This document shows positions 1-9,186 of a stretch of DNA of 39,889 bases, piece by piece. Within the stretch, counting starts at the first letter, position 1. Each line of letters starts with the position of its first letter. The notes beneath the pieces were generated by a model. That model had not been told where the DNA came from and did not search any database. It saw only the letters and a list, made by a program, of their open reading frames with translations. The translations under genes and the position numbers were made by a program. This stretch comes from CAZVYN01 sp964631125 (lineage in GTDB: Bacteria > Eisenbacteria > RBG-16-71-46 > CAIMUX01): contig CAZVYN010000033.1 in assembly GCA_964631125.1 (NCBI GenBank), positions 1 through 39,889 on the forward strand. Direction: 5' to 3'.

Positions 1-584
1 TCGGTCCGCTCGTGACCGACATCGCGCCGGGCTACGACCACATCACGAGCGCGATCGGCGCGGCGATGGCGGGATGGTACGGCGCAGCGCTGCTCTGTTA
101 CGTGACGCCGGCCGAGCATCTCGGGCTCCCGGATCTGCAAGATGTTCGCGACGGAATCATCGCCTACAAGATCTCGGCGCACGCGGCCGACATGGCGCGG
201 CATCGGCCGGGAGTGAGGGACCGGGACGACGCGCTCTCGCGGGCGCGCTATTCGTTCGACTGGCAAACGCAGTTCGCGCTCTCACTCGATCCGGAGACCG
301 CGCGCGCCAAGCACGACGAGACGCTGCCGCACGATCACTTCAAGACGGCCGAGTTCTGCTCGATGTGCGGGCCGCGCTTCTGCTCGATGCGCATCTCGAC
401 CGACGTGCACGAGAAGCTGCGGGCCGAGGCGGGGTTGGCGCCGGCGAAAGACGCGGCGAAAGACGCGGCGAACGGTGGCGCGCACGCGCTGCCGGACATC
501 CATGCGCTGGCGGCGGAGCATGCCGACGAGGAGTTGCCGTCCGTGCTGCGGCGCGAGCATCGGGAGTTGGTGCGGCCGGAGTAG
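1..584 (+). CDS. thiC: Phosphomethylpyrimidine synthase ThiC, C-terminal part
   Basis: ThiC is the radical-SAM enzyme that converts aminoimidazole ribotide into the hydroxymethylpyrimidine phosphate of thiamine. The gene enters from the left edge; the reading frame begins at base 3. Family hallmarks are the block GYDHITSAIGAAMAGWYGA, the segment CYVTPAEHLGLP, and near the end the cluster-binding motif FCSMCGPRFCSM (CX2CX4C), which ligates the [4Fe-4S] cluster. After the cysteines comes the usual short variable tail, here with a repeated Lys-Asp-Ala-Ala stretch. The stop is at 582-584. The 5' part lies outside the window, so length and start cannot be judged. No other thiamine gene is visible. 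Confidence 0.96.
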   Translation, partial: GPLVTDIAPGYDHITSAIGAAMAGWYGAALLCYVTPAEHLGLPDLQDVRDGIIAYKISAHAADMARHRPGVRDRDDALSRARYSFDWQTQFALSLDPETARAKHDETLPHDHFKTAEFCSMCGPRFCSMRISTDVHEKLRAEAGLAPAKDAAKDAANGGAHALPDIHALAAEHADEELPSVLRREHRELVRPE

Positions 585-602
585 ACAGGGAGTCGGGACT
601 CG

Positions 603-1052
603 TCAGAAATGGAAGTTGGTCGTGTGCACGGTCGTGAGGCAGACCGCAATGCCGATCAAGAATCCGAAGGCGAGTCCGATCGGAAACTTGGACGGGTTGC
701 CAGCGACGCCGAGTTGGTGCTCGACTCGGATGATTGCCAGGCGCGGGATCGTGTCCAGCGACTCGGAGCGGAACGCGCCGGGCGCGCTGCGTTCGACCAC
801 CAAGACGGAGTCATCACCGCTCAGCAATCGCACGTCCCAATGAGTCCCGTCTCGGAGGTGAAGTCGCGCCCGTTCGCCCGCGGCGATCGGCTGCCAGACG
901 AGTGCGTCCTGTGACGGAGCGGAGCGTTCGGCGGGAGTGGGACTCACGGGGACTTGGGGATGCGACGAACATCCGATGAGGAGTGAAATCGCGATCGAGC
1001 CGAGGACCCGTTGGTCGGCGTGAGCGGCCAGGGTCGGTGGGCTCCATGGCAT
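603..1052 (-). CDS. Small lipoprotein with C-terminal membrane segment
   Basis: A predicted protein of 149 residues, not recognised by family. The N-terminal hydrophobic stretch ends in a lipobox-like LLIGC (Cys28), followed by a Pro/Ser-rich linker, a compact beta-rich region (residues about 53-100, with ARLHLRDGTHWDVRLL) and a hydrophobic stretch near the C-terminus (FPIGLAFGFLIGIAVCL). The ATG at 1052 is the nearest usable start before the signal; its n-region is atypical, contains an Asp and has no clear Shine-Dalgarno, so the start is uncertain. It is convergent with thiC (18 bases apart) and divergent from the serine hydrolase. It is probably an envelope protein of unknown role. Confidence 0.5.
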   Translation of the reverse strand: MPWSPPTLAAHADQRVLGSIAISLLIGCSSHPQVPVSPTPAERSAPSQDALVWQPIAAGERARLHLRDGTHWDVRLLSGDDSVLVVERSAPGAFRSESLDTIPRLAIIRVEHQLGVAGNPSKFPIGLAFGFLIGIAVCLTTVHTTNFHF

Positions 1053-1125
1053 CGACGGCCAGAACCATGCGCGCGGGCTCGAATTCCCCGCACTGCTTTG
1101 CGCCGAGACCGAGGGAGATCCAGAG

Positions 1126-2169
1126 ATGAGTTCGCACGAATTGGCCGCGGTGATCGAAGAGACGGCGCGTGAGGTCGGGTATTCAGGGGTGGTGTCCGCC
1201 CGGGTGGGCTCGGACGAGCCGATCGTGTGCGCGTTCGGGCACGAGGACCGCGCGCGCGGGATCCCGATCACGGCCGAATCACGGTTCGCGATCGCCTCCG
1301 GCGCCAAGACGTTCACCGCCGTCGCCGTCTGCCAGCTCGTCGAGCGGGGCGCGTTGACCCTCGACACGCGACTGAGGGACTGCCTCGATGTCGACTTTCC
1401 GAAGGCGTCGACCGACGTGACCGTGCGGCAACTACTGCAACATACGTCGGGAATGCCCGACTACTTCGATGAAGAGGTCATGTCGGACTACGAGGAGCTG
1501 TGGCGCGACCGTCCGATGTATTCGATCAAACGACTGCACGACTTCCTGCCGCTGTTTCGCGAGGCGCCGATGAAGGACGCGCCGGGTGATCAGTTCTCGT
1601 ACAACAACGCGGGGTACATCGTCCTCGGTTTGATCGTCGAGCAGGCGAGCGGCATGAGGTTCGACGAGTACGTTGTACAGAACGTCTTCGCTCCGGTTGG
1701 CATGAAGGCGAGCGGATACTTCGAGACCGACCGACTGCCGGACAAAGTGGCGCTGGGGTACATCGAGGATCCGGACGAGAGCGCTCGCGGGTGGCGCACC
1801 AACTTCTTCGCGGTCCCCATCGTCGGCGGGTCGGATGGCGGAGTCTTCGTCTCCGCGGGCGATCTCGATCTCTTCTGGGTAGCGCTCTCCGCGGGTCGAT
1901 TGGTGAGCGATGCGATGCAGCGAGAGATGCAGCAGCCGTTGACCGCGACGGGAGAGACCGACCACGGAACGCACTACGGACGCGGCTTCTGGTTGACTCT
2001 CCAAGGCGAAGAGACCGTCGCCGTCTTCATGATCGGCGGCGATCCGGGAGTCGAGTTCTACTCAGCGTTGTTTCCACGAACCGGTGCTCGTCTGACACTG
2101 TTGGCCAATAGTGAACGCGGTGCGGTCGCGCTCCGTCGAAAGCTGCGCTCGTTGCTCTGCGGGGAGTAA
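1126..2169 (+). CDS. Serine hydrolase of the class C beta-lactamase/DD-peptidase fold
   Basis: A 347-residue penicillin-binding-protein-like serine hydrolase. The nucleophile motif SxxK is visible as SGAK (Ser58, Lys61), the second motif YxN as YNN (Tyr159, Asn161), and the usual region after HTSGMPDYF is present. The third motif, normally a His-Gly pair near the end, is replaced by a segment reading IGGDPGVEF. There is no obvious signal peptide, so the protein may be cytoplasmic, unlike true beta-lactamases; family members include esterases, D-aminopeptidases and peptidases, and the substrate cannot be read from the sequence. The ATG is preceded by a GAGGGAG-like ribosome-binding site about ten bases upstream. 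It stands alone, 14 bases before the SGNH gene. Confidence 0.9.
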   Translation: MSSHELAAVIEETAREVGYSGVVSARVGSDEPIVCAFGHEDRARGIPITAESRFAIASGAKTFTAVAVCQLVERGALTLDTRLRDCLDVDFPKASTDVTVRQLLQHTSGMPDYFDEEVMSDYEELWRDRPMYSIKRLHDFLPLFREAPMKDAPGDQFSYNNAGYIVLGLIVEQASGMRFDEYVVQNVFAPVGMKASGYFETDRLPDKVALGYIEDPDESARGWRTNFFAVPIVGGSDGGVFVSAGDLDLFWVALSAGRLVSDAMQREMQQPLTATGETDHGTHYGRGFWLTLQGEETVAVFMIGGDPGVEFYSALFPRTGARLTLLANSERGAVALRRKLRSLLCGE

Positions 2170-2183
2170 ACGCGTCGTTCCTT

Positions 2184-3556
2184 GTGAAAAATGGTGCAAC
2201 TAGCCGCGCGGGCTACTCGTCACGCTGGTCGCGTCTCGGCGTCGCAGTGGCCGCGACACTTTTCGGCCTACTCGCTGCCGAGGGAGTCACGCGCATCTGC
2301 CTGCGCGCGACGCCTCCGCCGGCCGACGCACCGTACGCGGCCGATCCGGACTTCGACTACAAGCTCCGGCCCGGACCGTTCTGGGAAGACGGTCGAGATC
2401 CCTCCGACTCGGTCAACACCTTCGGATTCCGTGACCGGGAATGGACCGCGCAGAAGCTGCCGCATACCTACCGGGTGCTGACGATCGGCGATTCGTTCGT
2501 CTTCGGAACGGCGCCGCGCGGAGAGAACTTTCCCGAAGTGGCGGAGGCGCGACTCGATTCGGCGATGGCGGGGACCGTGGCCCGAATCGACCTCCTCCGC
2601 GCGGGCCTGGGCGGGTTCTCCCCGGAGCACTATGTCGGTGTGCTTCGTTCGCTGCTTCCGAGAGTCGACGCCGACGGCTTAGTCCTCTGCCTCTACGTGG
2701 GGAACGACATCACGTCGATCGCCGTGCGCGGACGCGTGCTGCGCGGCGAGCTGTACTACCAGGGCTCCGCCAGCCCGGCCCGCGCGCTGCTCAGGCGGTC
2801 GGAGATGTTCCTGGTCCTGGAGAAAGCATTCTTGGCTCGCGGCGGTGAACGCGCCGCAGCGCTGCTCGTCGGTCGAGGCGGCGGCGGTTCGAGAGAGGAA
2901 GGTGACGTGCCGAAGGCGGGAGGGAGCGCGAGGTCGACCGAATCGGCCGCTTCGTCGGCCCATACCATGGAGCTGGCGGCGAGCTATCTCCTCACCACCC
3001 GGGGTCAGCTTCCGGTTTTCGCGCGCACGCCGGACGCGCGGACCGCGCGTGCGTGGCGTCGAGTGGAGGCGTGTCTCCAGACGTTCGACGATCTCTGCCG
3101 AGAAGCGGACACGCCGTGGCGTCTGGTCCTGATTCCGTCCGAACTGCAGATCGATCGGGACGTGCGGCAGCGCGTGCTCGCAGCGCTCGGTCGCGGCGAC
3201 AACGACCGCGACNNNNNNNNNNNNNNNNNNNNNNNNNNNNNNNNNNNNNNNNNNNNNNNNNNNNNNNNNNNNNNNNNNNNNNNNNNNNNNNNNNNNNNNN
3301 NNNNNNNNNNNNCGACAACGACCGCGACCCCGCCTTCGACTGGGACGCGCCGCAGCGGCGATTGAAGGCCTGGGCCGCGGCGCAGGGGGTCCCGACGCTC
3401 GACCTGCTTCCGGTCCTGCGAGCTCGGCCGGAACGCCTCTACCTGGTCAACGACACCCACTTCAATCGGGTCGGGCATCGCGTGGCGGGCGAGACGCTGG
3501 CCGAATGGCTTGCGAGCGACTCGCTCGCCCCTTCTGCTACCTTGCCGAACCCATGA
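2184..3556 (+). CDS. Membrane-anchored SGNH/GDSL hydrolase (interrupted by assembly gap)
   Basis: A single N-terminal membrane segment (residues about 18-36) is followed by an SGNH-fold esterase domain: block I IGDSFVFG with nucleophile Ser104, block III YVGNDI with Asn174, and block V DTHFNRVGH near the C-terminus carrying the Asp/His pair. These enzymes typically remove or transfer acyl groups, often on cell-surface glycans. The GTG start at 2184 is the first in frame. The reading frame is interrupted by 100 N, but the residues DNDRD occur on both sides; collapsing the duplicated 16 bases gives one continuous frame of about 418 residues. The stop overlaps the ATG of the ABC-F gene (ATGA), implying coupled translation. 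Confidence 0.85.
3213..3312. other. Assembly gap (100 N) with duplicated flanks
   Basis: Exactly 100 N. The 16 bases just left (3197-3212, CGACAACGACCGCGAC) are identical to the 16 bases just right (3313-3328). This is what remains when two contigs that actually overlap are joined with a fixed-length gap. Merging the copies preserves the SGNH reading frame. Confidence 0.9.
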
Positions 3557-5208
3557 TCGTCTTTGACAACGTCTCCAAGCAGTACGGCAAGCAGGTGATC
3601 TTCGTTGACGCCTGCTTCCAGTTGAACGCGGGCGAACGCGTCGGCCTGGTCGGCCCCAACGGCGCCGGCAAGACGACCGTCTTTCGCATGATCGTCGGCG
3701 AGGAGTCGCCCGACGAAGGGGACTGCATCGTCCCGCGGCGCATCTCGATCGGCTACTACCGGCAGGACATCGGCGAGATGTCGGGGCGCTCGGTGCTGGA
3801 CGAGGCGATCGCGGGAAGCGGCCCCGTCGGCGAGCTGCACCACGAGTTGGCCGACCTCGAGCATGCGCTCGCCGACCCCGCGCGGATCGACGAGATGGAG
3901 TCGCTGCTCGAGCGGTACGGACATGTGCAGGAGACCTACCAGCAGGGCGGCGGCTACGACCTCGAAGCGCGGGCGCGCGAGGTGCTGCACGCGCTGGGCT
4001 TCGAAGACGAACAGGTCGACGGCGATGTCGGCGCGCTTTCCGGCGGATGGAAGATGCGCGTCGGGCTGGCGCGCATCCTCTTGGGTCGGCCCGATGTGCT
4101 CTTGTTGGACGAGCCGACCAACCATCTCGACCTCGAGTCGATCCTGTGGCTGGAGAAGTTCATCCGCGAGTATCAGGGCACGGTCCTCATGACCTGCCAC
4201 GATCGCGACTTCATGAACCGCGTGATCGATCGGATCCTCGAGATCGACGGCGGTGAGTTCACCAACTACTCGGGCGACTACGAGTTCTACGTGCGCGAAC
4301 GGGCGCTCACGGCCGCCAATCGCGAGGCGGCCTACGCGCGACAGCAGGCGATGCTGGCCAAGGAGCGGCGATTCATCGAGCGGTTCGCCGCGCACGCGGC
4401 CAAGGCGGCCCAGGTGCAGAGCCGCGTCAAGAAGCTCGACAAGATCGAGAAGATCGAGCTGCCGAAGCAGCGCAAGGTGGTCGAGTTCCGCTTCCGGCAA
4501 CCGCCGCGATCGGGAGACGACGTGGTCGAGGTGCGCGGCCTGTGCAAGGCGTACGGCGAACGGGTGATCTACGACGACTTCGACTTCGTGGTGCGCCGCA
4601 AAGAGCGATGGTGCGTGATGGGCCGCAACGGCGCGGGCAAGACGACGCTCCTGCGCCTCGTCGCCGGCGCCATCGCGCCCGATGCGGGACAGGTGCGCCT
4701 AGGCGCCTCGTTGCAGGTCGGATACTTCGCGCAACAGTCGCTCGATTTGCTGGATCCCGAACTGACGGTGTTCGAACAGATGCAGCGCGACTTCCCGTTG
4801 GAGAACCAGGGCGTCCTGCGCAACGCGCTCGGCTCGTTCCAGTTCTCCGGTTCCGACGTGGACAAGCCGATCCGCGTGCTCTCGGGCGGCGAGAAATCGC
4901 GGCTGGTCTTGGCGCGCATGCTCCTCTATCCGCCGAACTTCTTGATCCTCGACGAGCCGACGAACCATCTGGATCTGGAGACGAAGGAGATGCTGGTCGA
5001 GTCGCTCCATGACTTCGAAGGGACGATGCTCTTCGTCAGCCACGACCGGATGTTCCTGCGTGGACTGAGCAATCGAGTGTTGGAGCTGCGACCGAGCGAC
5101 GCCTCCGCCGTTCCAGCGCTCCCAGCGGAACCGCCGCTCTTGTTCATGGGCACATACGGCGAGTGGGCCGACCGCAACGGAAGCGAGGCCGCGGGAGTGC
5201 ATCAGTGA
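3553..5208 (+). CDS. ABC-F family ATPase (Uup/YheS/EttA-like)
   Basis: A 551-residue soluble protein with two ABC ATPase domains and no membrane segment. Domain 1 has Walker A GPNGAGKTT (residues 34-42), signature LSGGWKMR and Walker B LLLDEPTNHLD; domain 2 has GRNGAGKTT, LSGGEKSR and LILDEPTNHLD. The linker between them is charged and helical (AKAAQVQSRVKKLDKIEK), as in ribosome-binding ABC-F factors that act at the E site on stalled or specialised translation. The signature of domain 1 resembles the Uup/YheS branch more than EttA. The ATG at 3553 overlaps the stop of the SGNH gene; its own stop overlaps the GTG of the next gene. A role linked to the flanking SGNH enzymes is not evident. Confidence 0.94.
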   Translation: MIVFDNVSKQYGKQVIFVDACFQLNAGERVGLVGPNGAGKTTVFRMIVGEESPDEGDCIVPRRISIGYYRQDIGEMSGRSVLDEAIAGSGPVGELHHELADLEHALADPARIDEMESLLERYGHVQETYQQGGGYDLEARAREVLHALGFEDEQVDGDVGALSGGWKMRVGLARILLGRPDVLLLDEPTNHLDLESILWLEKFIREYQGTVLMTCHDRDFMNRVIDRILEIDGGEFTNYSGDYEFYVRERALTAANREAAYARQQAMLAKERRFIERFAAHAAKAAQVQSRVKKLDKIEKIELPKQRKVVEFRFRQPPRSGDDVVEVRGLCKAYGERVIYDDFDFVVRRKERWCVMGRNGAGKTTLLRLVAGAIAPDAGQVRLGASLQVGYFAQQSLDLLDPELTVFEQMQRDFPLENQGVLRNALGSFQFSGSDVDKPIRVLSGGEKSRLVLARMLLYPPNFLILDEPTNHLDLETKEMLVESLHDFEGTMLFVSHDRMFLRGLSNRVLELRPSDASAVPALPAEPPLLFMGTYGEWADRNGSEAAGVHQ

Positions 5209-6932
5209 CACGCTCGCGCGCCCGGCGCGCGAGTGTTCCGTCTAGCCTGCCACGCTTCACACGCCTGACCCTCTGGCTCATCCCCTGGTTGTTCCTCGCG
5301 TCCGTCGAACTCGTCCTCCGCCTCACCCCCATCGCCGCCCCCCCGCGCTACTTCCTCGAGGAACGCTCCGGCGACCGCATCTTCCTCCGCAGCAACCCGC
5401 GCATCGGCGAACGCTTCTTCCCCAAATCACTCGGCGCGATCATCCCCGCGCCCAATTCGCAAGTCTTCGCGTTGCAGAAACCGCCCGGCCTGAAACGCGT
5501 GCTCTGCCTCGGCGAGTCGACCACCGCAGGATTCCCGTTTCCGGTCCACGGCGGATTCCCCGCGCTCTTGGAGCAGATCCTCGGGGAGCGTGCGGGCGCC
5601 GGCGCGACGCGTTGGGAGGTCGTCAACTGCGGACTAACCGGGATCTCCAGCCAAGTCGTGGCCGAGTTGATGCCCGACTACCTGCAGGCAAAGCCCGATC
5701 TCTTCGTCATCTACCTCGGCCACAACGAGTTCTACGGCGTCGGTGGCGTGATCGGGAGTTCGCCGCTCACGGATGTCTTGGGCGCGCTGCGTCGTCTGCG
5801 GATGTACCGCGTGTTGGAGTCGGCCGTGGCGGGGACGAGCGCAGCCGGGAGTGACGACAAGAACACGGAGAAGAAGCCGGGGACGTTGATGGAGAGGTTG
5901 GCGGAGAGATCAGTAGTCTCGCCGGGGGACCCGGCGAGACTCCGCGCGGAGCAACGATTCGAGAAGCACCTCGAGAGCATCCTGCGGGCCGCCGACCGTG
6001 CGGGTGTCCCCGTGCTTCTTTGCGAGCTCGTCTCGAACGAAAAGGATCTGTATCCCTTCGGGTCCTCGAGCGACCCCGCGCAGAGCGCGGCGGTCGCCTT
6101 CACTAGCGGGGACTACCGCGCCGCGCGGAATCTGGACACCGTGCCGTTTCGCGCGCCGGATGGGATGAACGAAGTGCTGCGGGAGGCGGCGACGAAGTCG
6201 GCGGCGCAGGCGACGGGTACCACGACGACGGCGAGTGCTTCGGTTCGGTTCGTGGAGCTGGACTCCGTCTTTCGCTCGGCGTCGGATGCCGAGCGAACAC
6301 TTGGCCGCGAATCTTTCACCGAGCACCTCCATCCCAACTTCGCCGGCAACGCGAGGATCGCGGCGACCGTCGCCTCGGCGATCGTGGATGAGCCGCACGC
6401 GAGCGCGCCCACCCGCGACGATCTCGCGCGGTGGTGGCGCGGCTCCGACCTGACGCGGATCGACCTCGCCTTCGCCGACGCGCGCTTGGCGCAGCTCCAT
6501 GGTCGTTGGCCGTACAAACGTGAAGGGATCGATGCGCCGCCGGCTCCGTATCGATTCCCGCCGACACTCGATGACGCGCGGTCCCTGCTCGCCGCCGCGG
6601 GAGACTCGATCGGCGCCGCCCGCCTCGCGACGCCGAGTCCACGCGAGCCCGAGTACCTCACCGCGCTCGTGCAGAAGCGCGCCACGATCTTCGACATCCA
6701 CCGCGCGCTCACACGAGAGTTGGCGGCGGCGGGTGATCTCGAGGGCGCCCGTCGCGAACTGCGCGCCGCGCTCCGGCTCTATCCCGTCGACGATCGCATC
6801 TGGATGGAGCTGGCCGAACTCGCCCGGCGAGACGGCGCGCTGGATGAGGCGAGATGGGCCGCGCGATCGGCGCTCTCGTGGAATCCCGGCGCGATCTCCG
6901 CACGGGAGTTCTTGGCGACGATCGGGGGGTAA
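5205..6932 (+). CDS. SGNH hydrolase with C-terminal TPR region
   Basis: A 575-residue protein starting at GTG 5205, overlapping the ABC-F stop as GTGA. A basic N-terminus and one membrane segment (residues 21-42) precede an SGNH domain: block I CLGESTTAGF with Ser105, an NCGLTG block, block III YLGHNEFYG with Asn174, and TEHLHPN with Glu372/His375 as the likely acid-base pair. Residues about 490-575 form two or three TPR-like helical pairs (ALTRELAAAGDLEGARREL). It is a second, different SGNH enzyme in the same transcription unit as the one at 2184. The domain is probably periplasmic or cell-surface. The substrate is unknown; O-deacylation or O-acylation of a surface polymer is a reasonable inference only. 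Confidence 0.88.
   Translation: MTRSRARRASVPSSLPRFTRLTLWLIPWLFLASVELVLRLTPIAAPPRYFLEERSGDRIFLRSNPRIGERFFPKSLGAIIPAPNSQVFALQKPPGLKRVLCLGESTTAGFPFPVHGGFPALLEQILGERAGAGATRWEVVNCGLTGISSQVVAELMPDYLQAKPDLFVIYLGHNEFYGVGGVIGSSPLTDVLGALRRLRMYRVLESAVAGTSAAGSDDKNTEKKPGTLMERLAERSVVSPGDPARLRAEQRFEKHLESILRAADRAGVPVLLCELVSNEKDLYPFGSSSDPAQSAAVAFTSGDYRAARNLDTVPFRAPDGMNEVLREAATKSAAQATGTTTTASASVRFVELDSVFRSASDAERTLGRESFTEHLHPNFAGNARIAATVASAIVDEPHASAPTRDDLARWWRGSDLTRIDLAFADARLAQLHGRWPYKREGIDAPPAPYRFPPTLDDARSLLAAAGDSIGAARLATPSPREPEYLTALVQKRATIFDIHRALTRELAAAGDLEGARRELRAALRLYPVDDRIWMELAELARRDGALDEARWAARSALSWNPGAISAREFLATIGG
5915..5941. repeat. Perfect 12-bp intragenic hairpin
   Basis: Arms AGTCTCGCCGGG (5915-5926) and CCCGGCGAGACT (5930-5941) are perfectly complementary around a 3-base loop. 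It lies inside the SGNH-TPR gene, in a low-complexity stretch between the SGNH blocks (residues VVSPGDPAR). It could be an inserted palindromic element or an mRNA structure. Confidence 0.6.
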
Positions 6933-7357
6933 CGTGATGTATGCGGGAGGAATCATGACCGTGCGTCAATGCTTCACGATTGCGGGGAGATCGTGGTGAC
7001 CCTGCAAGGCATTCACCCGGACTCGCTGCTCTACGTGGACCCAACGCCAACGTCACGCTCCGGACAGGAACTGCGCTGGCACTTCGAGAACTTGGAGCCG
7101 GAGGTGGACGAGTCCTTCTCCCACATCTCGTTTGCATGGACGCCGTAGCCGAAAGAAGTAGTGTCCGCTGCTTGAAGGTCGTCGGGCTCTAGTTCTTCGA
7201 TGAAGAGCCCCGTCTCGTGCGCTAGTGGTTTGAGCGTCTGTGGAAAGCGACGGAAGGGGCCCGTCGAAGTGTCGAACTCGCGGACTTCATCTTCCCTCGA
7301 TCCCCTCGTCCACGGACAAGGACCGGAACGGCGCCGGTGTTGGTCGATCAACACGTT
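6933..7357. other. Intergenic stretch with possible gene remnants
   Basis: About 425 bases between convergent genes. On the plus strand 6969-7148 reads as a 59-residue frame from ATG (MLHDCGEIVVTLQ, later GQELRWHFENLEPE) without a ribosome-binding site; the GQELRW...NLEP part faintly resembles DUF11-type surface repeats. On the minus strand 7031-7354 is also open and contains protein-like text (REFDTSTGPFRRFPQTLKPL). The two overlap, so at most one can be real; both may be decayed fragments. Confidence 0.3.
7184..7210. terminator. Candidate hairpin downstream of the 595-residue gene
   Basis: GGGCTCT (7184-7190) pairs perfectly with AGAGCCC (7204-7210) around 13 bases that can pair further (TCTTC/GAAGA). 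It lies about 150 bases past the stop of the minus-strand gene. There is no T-run on either side, so this is only a possible terminator. Confidence 0.3.
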
Positions 7358-9145
7358 TCAAAACGCGTTCGGTTTCTGTGCAGCGCCTTTCAGATACAGC
7401 ATCCAACGTCGATGCCGTCGCATCTTTCCGATGGCGACGCTCTCGGACGAAGCGGCCTTGGCGCGCACGATGCTCAACAGCGCCGCGCGCTCGTCGCGGC
7501 TCCATTTCACGCGATCGGGAATCAGCGCAATGAGCGGCGCCCAACGAGTGAGCCAGAGTTGGACCTCGGGCGAGATACCGCGCGAGCCACCTCCCGACGC
7601 GCCATCAGCCTCGAGTCCGAACCAACGCACCACAAGCCGCTCCGCCGCCGCCTGCGCGCGCGCGCGATCGCCGCTGTACCGCCGCGCGATCCAATCGGTT
7701 ACAGCGAGCGAGATCGAAGCGACGGGGACAATCGACGTCGCGTCGAATCCGGCGCGCAGCGCGAAGCCCAAGTCCTCGGTTGCCAGCCGGCGCAACGTCA
7801 CCGCCGAGCTGCGATACCCGCGCGTCGCGCGGATCTTCTCGCGCTCGCGATCGGCCAAACGCCGCAATCCCGGATCGATCGAACGGAAGCCGAGCTTGTC
7901 GTAGAACCAGTAGGCGCCGGTGGCGATGCTCTCTTCGTTGTCGAAGCCGAACTGCCGTCGCGGGACGAAGAAGAACTCCGGCCCGAAGAGTTGATGGAAG
8001 ACGCGCAACAACTCGGCCACCCAGAGCGCGCTCTCACCCTGCCGAAACGTCTCGTAGACATTGAGCGCCACTTCGCAGGCCGAGCCGAGCACGCTGGAGA
8101 CGGCGTACCCGACCGGCACGCCGTTCTTCAGGACGAGGTGTCCGTGCGCGGTCTCGATCAGCAGGCGACGCCTCGGCGCGATGCCGTAAACCAAGATTTC
8201 CAGCCCGCGGTCGAGCGTCACGCGCGTGACGTCTCGCGTCTCCGGATGGGCCAACGGATAGATCTCGCGATTGCGCACCGACATGGCCGCCGTGACGAGC
8301 GCGATGGCCGCCTCGGCGTCGCGCGGAGAGAGGCGTTCGACACTGGGAAGCGGAGTCGCCGCGTGCGTCGCTAACTCCGGCGCTGCGCGACTCCACGCCT
8401 CAGGATGAAAGTGCGTCCGGCGCGGTCGGAAGTACGACGAAGTCGTCGCCCCGGTTGTCACCGTTACCGCCCCCGTCGCCCTCGTCGCCCCCGCCCCTCG
8501 CAGCCGCCACTCGACCGGCATCTTCAGCGAGTCATAGAGCGCCTCGCGCGCCTCGGGCGCATGGGGCGAAGTCTCCAGGATCTCCAGCAACAGTTCGAGA
8601 TCGGTCAGCTTGCGACCCGCGCGCGCCCGATCCAGCCAGGCGGCGCCGTCCGTCCGCTCGTCGTCGATCCCCGGTGTCTCACCGTAGACCGAGACCGCGC
8701 TGAGCAACGCGTAGAAGCCCGAGGAATCGTCCCACTCCTCCCACGCGATCTCGAGATCCCCAGGATGCTGGCGCACGAGCAGCCGCACCATCGCCCACGA
8801 ATAGGTGTAGATGTTGCGCGTGCCGGCCAGACCGGAGTCGCGTAGCGCCGCGGCCCCCGCGGCGCCGCCCTCGCCACTCGTCGCCCCGGCCACCCGTCGC
8901 GAGAACTCCTGCAGCGCCCTCTCGACCGCCCGAAGCACCCCCGCATCGTCCGGATACGCCCGCAGGAACAACAACGTGTCGTGGAAGCGCAACAGCTCCG
9001 CGGGATCAGCAACGACCGCGCCTTCCAGCCGCTTCAGCAGCGCGAGTCGGGCGGCCGCAACGGCGGCGCCGCGCTCCGCACGCGTCTGCTCCAGTCGTTC
9101 GATCAGGTTATGCCCGGCGAGAAAACGCACCGCGAGAGAAGACAT
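7358..9145 (-). CDS. Uncharacterised 595-residue protein, acetyltransferase-like C-terminal half
   Basis: ATG at 9145 gives MSSLAVRFLAGHNLIERL. Residues about 1-230 are helical and rich in Leu/Ala/Arg, then a low-complexity Thr-rich linker (near ATGAVTVTTGATTSS). The following part contains a stretch reminiscent of GNAT acetyltransferases: GHLVLKNGVPVGYAVS, then ALNVYETFRQGES, and YWFYDKLGFRSID, which has the look of the terminal GNAT strand-helix signature. No signal peptide or membrane segment is seen. It begins 41 bases after the stop of the PHP-domain gene on the same strand, so the two are probably co-transcribed. I do not recognise a named family; the acetyltransferase resemblance is by eye and needs a profile search. 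Confidence 0.75.
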   Translation of the reverse strand: MSSLAVRFLAGHNLIERLEQTRAERGAAVAAARLALLKRLEGAVVADPAELLRFHDTLLFLRAYPDDAGVLRAVERALQEFSRRVAGATSGEGGAAGAAALRDSGLAGTRNIYTYSWAMVRLLVRQHPGDLEIAWEEWDDSSGFYALLSAVSVYGETPGIDDERTDGAAWLDRARAGRKLTDLELLLEILETSPHAPEAREALYDSLKMPVEWRLRGAGATRATGAVTVTTGATTSSYFRPRRTHFHPEAWSRAAPELATHAATPLPSVERLSPRDAEAAIALVTAAMSVRNREIYPLAHPETRDVTRVTLDRGLEILVYGIAPRRRLLIETAHGHLVLKNGVPVGYAVSSVLGSACEVALNVYETFRQGESALWVAELLRVFHQLFGPEFFFVPRRQFGFDNEESIATGAYWFYDKLGFRSIDPGLRRLADREREKIRATRGYRSSAVTLRRLATEDLGFALRAGFDATSIVPVASISLAVTDWIARRYSGDRARAQAAAERLVVRWFGLEADGASGGGSRGISPEVQLWLTRWAPLIALIPDRVKWSRDERAALLSIVRAKAASSESVAIGKMRRHRRWMLYLKGAAQKPNAF

Positions 9146-9186
9146 CGCGCGCGGTCGGATGCGCAAGTGCTCTTGCGCATCGAACT

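Noticed and set aside
3553..5208. ABC-F gene as an antibiotic-resistance determinant
   Set aside because: The linker and signatures look like the housekeeping Uup/YheS/EttA types, and no resistance leader or attenuator is present.
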